Source: an uncultured Verrucomicrobiota bacterium
Lineage (GTDB): Bacteria; Verrucomicrobiota; Kiritimatiellia; RFP12; UBA1067
Reading direction: 5' to 3'
Assembly: GCA_946631345.1 (NCBI GenBank)
Contig: CAMPAA010000064.1
Span: 1-14,651, forward strand
Length of the DNA: 14,651 nucleotides
Within the stretch, counting starts at the first letter, position 1; each line of letters starts with the position of its first letter. Made by a program: the position numbers and the translations under genes. Shown here in pieces: positions 13,819-14,651 of this stretch. The notes beneath the pieces were generated by a model that made no database searches, was not told the origin of the DNA, and worked only from the letters and a program-made list of their open reading frames with translations.

Positions 13819-14651
13819 CAAACGCGCGATGCGCAATATCCTTGCGGCAGAACGCCGCATCAAACGAAATCTGCCCGACTGCCCGGTATGCGGTATCCAC
13901 CGCCTCGCGCAGCGTAGCTCCACGGCCCGTGACCGAAAGGACTCTGCCTCCATCTGTAAGCACAGCGCCATCCGCCGCCTTTGTTCCACAGTGGAACACG
14001 GTAGCTCCCGGCACCTGCGCAGCCTCTGCCAGACCCGAGATTGCCTTTCCCTTGGCGTAGTCGCCGGGATAGCCGCCCGATGCGATTATGACCGTCGCTG
14101 CCGGCTCCGGCTTCACGACCACATCAGATTCCTGCAGACACCCAGTGGCGACATGCATCAGCGTAGCGGCGAAATCGCCGCCCAGGCGCGGCAGCACAGC
14201 CTCCGTTTCGGGGTCGCCGAACCTGGCGTTGAACTCAACCACGTTTACGCGCGATCCGCTCAAGGCCATCTTGCCGCCCTCAGGCGTGACCATGAGTCCG
14301 GCGTAGAGCACGCCACGATAGGTTATTCCGCGGCTCTTCAGTTCACGCACGACAGGCAGTATGATTCGGTCCCGTATCTCCGGCAACATCGCCTCGGTTA
14401 CGACCGGTGCCGGGCTGTACGCGCCCATGCCACCTGTGTTGGGCCCCTTGTCTCCGTCGAACACTCGCTTGTGATCCTGCGAGCTCGGCAGCAGCACTGC
14501 GCGCTCGCCGTCGACGAGCGCGAGGATGGAACACTCCTCGCCATGCAGAAACTCCTCTACCAGCACCTCCGCGCCGGCTGCTCCGAATCTGTTGCCGACG
14601 AGCATGTCGTCGATTGCGGCCTCGGCCTGCCCGGCAGTCTCGGCGACGACG
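13811..14651 (-). CDS. purD: Phosphoribosylamine-glycine ligase (GAR synthetase), N-terminus outside window
   Basis: PurD ligates glycine to 5-phosphoribosylamine with ATP in the second step of purine synthesis. About 280 C-terminal residues are present (frame open from 14650). They cover the ATP-grasp domain and C-terminal domain: EVLVEEFLHGEECSILALVD, SQDHKRVFDGDKGPNTGG followed by MGAYSPAP, the metal-binding VVEFNARFGDPETE, then PAATVIIASGGYPGDYAKG and ATVFHCGTKAADG of the C-terminal domain. The family is about 420-430 residues, so roughly the first 145 are missing at the window edge; this is truncation by the window, not decay. A short Ser/Gly/Lys insert (GGKMALSGSR) precedes the metal-binding motif. 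The stop overlaps the purE ribosome site. Confidence 0.94.
   Translation of the reverse strand, partial: VVAETAGQAEAAIDDMLVGNRFGAAGAEVLVEEFLHGEECSILALVDGERAVLLPSSQDHKRVFDGDKGPNTGGMGAYSPAPVVTEAMLPEIRDRIILPVVRELKSRGITYRGVLYAGLMVTPEGGKMALSGSRVNVVEFNARFGDPETEAVLPRLGGDFAATLMHVATGCLQESDVVVKPEPAATVIIASGGYPGDYAKGKAISGLAEAAQVPGATVFHCGTKAADGAVLTDGGRVLSVTGRGATLREAVDTAYRAVGQISFDAAFCRKDIAHRAFER

Overview
The window looks like chromosomal DNA from a GC-rich, Gram-negative, glycan-degrading bacterium. Secreted carbohydrate-active enzymes with Sec signal peptides, a sugar-porter transporter, an ECF-type sigma factor with a membrane extension and a set of unfamiliar TIM-barrel proteins suggest the Planctomycetes-Verrucomicrobia-Kiritimatiellota group, perhaps a gut Kiritimatiellae lineage. 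That placement is an inference from gene style only; no rRNA or other phylogenetic marker was used. The sequence is almost fully coding: no stretch over 300 bases lacks a gene, and I see no tRNA, rRNA, IS element or CRISPR array.

Left part (1-5573, all minus strand). A GH20-type secreted beta-N-acetylhexosaminidase-like enzyme (5369-3825) is followed after 29 bp by a secreted nucleoside-hydrolase-fold protein (3795-2716). Next comes a separately promoted secreted TIM-barrel/beta-sandwich protein of unknown specificity (2565-946). Last is an ECF-like sigma factor (858 to the window edge) whose frame continues without a stop through a transmembrane segment and a second signal-peptide-like segment.

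Middle part (5574-10265, all minus strand). This is a tight five-gene operon: sugar-porter MFS transporter, cytoplasmic TIM-barrel putative glycosidase, SIS protein A, ribokinase-like PfkB sugar kinase, SIS protein B. All junctions are 4-bp overlaps or gaps of 18 bp or less. Together they read as import, optional glycoside cleavage, phosphorylation and phosphosugar isomerisation or deamination of one sugar. Several sugar-contacting signature residues are non-standard, so the substrate may be unusual.

The GH20 gene and the MFS operon appear to be one regulon. Both start codons lie 7-8 nt downstream of an extended -10 box (TGATATAAT), implying leaderless mRNAs. Both promoters carry a TGTC-N6-GACA dyad centred exactly 55 bp upstream of the -10 box centre. 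This shared architecture, with the uncharacterised operon it would control, is the most interesting signal in the window.

Right part (10384-14651). Housekeeping genes. purM with a clear sigma-70-like promoter, then uxs (UDP-glucuronate decarboxylase), run on the plus strand. Converging on them from the right edge is a minus-strand set: purD (N-terminus beyond the window), purE, then a YycJ/WalJ-type metallo-beta-lactamase-fold hydrolase, with short gaps or overlaps.
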